Positions 8,104-8,168 of a DNA stretch of 8,168 bases are shown one piece after another. The stretch covers positions 1-8,168 of the forward strand of contig CAIYZZ010000034.1 in assembly GCA_903930805.1 (NCBI GenBank). The letters run 5' to 3'. The translations under genes were made by a program, and so were the position numbers. The DNA comes from an uncultured Rhodocyclaceae bacterium (lineage in GTDB: Bacteria > Pseudomonadota > Gammaproteobacteria > Burkholderiales > Rhodocyclaceae). Position 1 is the first letter of the stretch, and every line of letters starts with the position of its first letter. Under the pieces are notes generated by a model. It saw only the letters and a program-made list of their open reading frames with translations, did not search any database and was not told where the DNA came from.

Positions 8104-8117
8104 ACAAAATATTTTGT
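8104..8117. promoter_or_regulatory. Perfect 14-bp AT-rich palindrome in divergent intergenic region
   Basis: The sequence ACAAAATATTTTGT equals its own reverse complement. It sits in the 49-base gap between the divergent yqgE (8075) and photolyase (8125) start codons, in otherwise GC-rich DNA. Symmetric sites of this size are typical of dimeric regulator binding. It would also supply the AT-rich element of promoters in either direction (TATTTT at 8110-8115 on the + strand). No regulator can be named from the sequence alone. Confidence 0.4.
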
Positions 8118-8124
8118 CCATGCC

Positions 8125-8168
8125 ATGAACCCTTCGGTAACAACGGCACTTGTCTGGTTCCGTCGCGA
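8125..8168 (+). CDS. phr: DNA photolyase, N-terminal 15 residues only
   Basis: The frame opening at ATG 8125 reads [14 protein letters not shown] and then GA, the start of an Asp codon. A-L-V-W-F-R-R-D is the conserved beginning of cryptochrome/photolyase proteins (usually followed by LR), which repair cyclobutane pyrimidine dimers in DNA using light and FAD. The start is forced: the frame has a TAA at 8092-8094 and no other ATG, GTG or TTG before 8125. No Shine-Dalgarno sequence is seen, so it may be translated from a very short leader. The gene is cut by the window edge and diverges from yqgE. Only 15 residues support the call, but the motif is distinctive. Confidence 0.75.
   Translation, partial: MNPSVTTALVWFRR

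Noticed and set aside
8076..8126. 17-codon N-terminal extension of yqgE
   Set aside because: It covers the palindrome and overlaps the divergent photolyase start, and the residues do not match YqgE relatives.
1..8168. Mobile element, phage, CRISPR, tRNA or defence genes
   Set aside because: Virtually all sequence is accounted for by recognised or well-initiated genes with short gaps, and no transposase, repeat array or cloverleaf was noticed.

Overview
The window looks like chromosomal housekeeping DNA from a betaproteobacterium, probably of the Rhodocyclales/Nitrosomonadales kind. This is judged from the GC-rich coding style, the presence of a DUF1840-type gene, and the gene order yqgE-ruvX-pyrR-pyrB-pyrC-like. 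No search could be run, so the taxonomic call is inference. No mobile element, tRNA, rRNA or CRISPR array was seen.

Left part, + strand (1-3916). The window opens inside metH, the cobalamin-dependent methionine synthase, exactly at the two zinc-binding cysteines that end its homocysteine domain. The folate, cobalamin and AdoMet-reactivation modules are all complete. After 28 bases comes an unrecognised acidic protein of 153 residues, probably on the same transcript. A 190-residue all-helical protein follows after a 67-base gap. It carries a D-x-x-x-Q motif in a helix, reminiscent of the CheY-P phosphatase CheZ.

Right part, - strand (8075 down to 3926). Six genes are packed as one apparent operon: yqgE, ruvX, pyrR, pyrB, a dihydroorotase-like gene and a DUF1840 gene. 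Neighbours overlap by 8, 29, 4 and 4 bases, and the last pair is separated by 10 bases. pyrB and the dihydroorotase-like gene belong together: the latter has lost its metal-binding histidines and fits the non-catalytic PyrC' (PyrX) subunit of Pseudomonas-type aspartate transcarbamoylase. The active dihydroorotase must then be encoded elsewhere. The + and - strand operons end tail to tail with only 9 bases between stop codons, and a small perfect hairpin lies there.

Right edge. The first 15 codons of a DNA photolyase gene begin at 8125 on the + strand, divergent from yqgE. The 49 bases between the two start codons hold a perfect 14-bp AT-rich palindrome, a good candidate for a shared operator or promoter element.

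No clearly new multi-gene system was found. The points most worth a second look are the CheZ-like orphan, the palindrome in the phr/yqgE divergent region, the catalytically dead dihydroorotase, and the chain of overlapping starts and stops in the pyrimidine operon.
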